Assembly: GCF_918797505.1 (NCBI RefSeq)
Contig: NC_092801.1
Coordinates: forward strand, 15,810,001-15,874,000
Direction of reading: 5' to 3'
Length of the DNA: 64,000 bases
DNA from: Bemisia tabaci
Taxonomy: Eukaryota; Arthropoda; Insecta; Hemiptera; Aleyrodidae
Numbering within the stretch: the stretch's first letter is position 1; every line of letters starts with the position of its first letter. The notes beneath the pieces were generated by a model. The model did no database searches and was not told the DNA's origin. It saw nothing but the letters and a program-made list of their open reading frames with translations. Positions 63,398 to 64,000 of the stretch are shown in pieces. Made by a program: the position numbers and the translations under genes.

Positions 63398-63890
63398 CAT
63401 ACCATAAGATGAATAAAAATGCTGAAATGAAGGACATGGAAAGGACAATGCTGAACAAAGCTTCTAGAGGGGGGGGGGGGACCCAAAGCGTTTCAGCCAA
63501 TTACACAGCCATAATCAATCGGACAAAAATAAAACAAACGAAAATTATGAAAATCAACAAAAACCTAGTTGGCCAGAGAAACAAATTTCTTGGTAACAAT
63601 TTTACAGATTGTAGTAGACAGCAATTAATTTCCCTGAGGAATTTGATGACCAGCTAAAACCAATTGTTTTTGATAAATATAGAAATTCTACTGTCGAAAA
63701 TTGGTAAAAGCCAGAGTAAAAAACCATAAGATGAATAAAAATTCTGAAATGAAGGAAACAAAGCTTCTGGGGGGGGGGGGAGGGGCCCAAAGCGTTACGG
63801 CTAATTACGCAGCCATAATCAATCGGACAAAAATAAAACAATCGAAAATTATAAAAATCAACAAAAACCTAGGTGGCCAGAGAAACCAAT
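63398..63890. repeat. Two direct repeats with internal poly-G runs
   Basis: About 195 bp starting ACCATAAGATGAATAAAAAT at 63398 recurs from about 63723 in the same orientation, about 325 bp apart, with roughly 10-15% change and one deletion. Both copies hold a poly-G run in the context AAAGCTTCT(a/g)G...CCCAAAGCG and then CAGCCATAATCAATCGGAC. In the carrier gene intron or upstream region. Confidence 0.8.
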
Positions 63891-64000
63891 TTCAAATCAG
63901 AGGATTTTGGCCCCTGATGATTTATCACGAGCCGAAGTGTAAAACTACGTACTTTATTGCAGAGTTTCAAAATTTCCGCTTCTATTTTACTTTTTCGGAG

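Overview
This is a eukaryotic nuclear window, AT-rich, with GT-AG introns, poly-A, poly-G and poly-C runs, and many short inverted-repeat transposable elements. The gene set (attractin, nucleostemin, Rab11, an SLC25A39/40-type carrier) is animal. Compact exons separated by repeat-filled introns of about 0.1 to 3 kb fit an arthropod, probably an insect and possibly a hemipteran. The species cannot be fixed from the sequence alone.

Layout. (1) 725-6658, minus: GNL3/nucleostemin, a circularly permuted nucleolar GTPase. Five coding exons give about 422 residues, and the 3' end lies left of the window. (2) 7179-31798, plus: a complete attractin (Drosophila distracted-like) gene with 22 coding exons. 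The joined exons total 3822 nt, divisible by 3, for about 1273 residues. It starts about 520 bp from the GNL3 start codon, head to head. (3) 31799-43357: about 11.5 kb with no recognisable coding gene, holding attractin 3' sequence, several inverted-repeat elements, homopolymer runs and a pair of TATCGATA sites. (4) 43358-49875, plus: a complete Rab11 GTPase in five coding exons, 219 residues, with a probable intron in the 3' UTR. (5) 49876-62173: gene-free and repeat-rich. It contains a palindrome of almost 2 kb (59871-61846), one arm of which is split by a pogo/Tigger-like element. (6) 62174-63274, minus: the last two exons of an SLC25A39/40-type mitochondrial carrier whose 5' part lies right of the window.

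The four genes are unrelated housekeeping or developmental genes: nucleolar ribosome biogenesis, a membrane adaptor linked to ubiquitin-dependent receptor turnover, recycling-endosome traffic, and mitochondrial glutathione import. No operon-like or pathway logic joins them. The less ordinary content is the repeats. At least seven families of short non-autonomous elements recur inside this one window. One carries an 8-bp target duplication, one is flanked exactly by 82-bp direct repeats, and the giant palindrome keeps the empty site of the element nested in its other arm. I did not find a convincing new molecular system. The best leads are those repeat structures, two identical in-frame AGCAGG tandem splice acceptors in attractin, and the lack of a C-type lectin domain in that protein.
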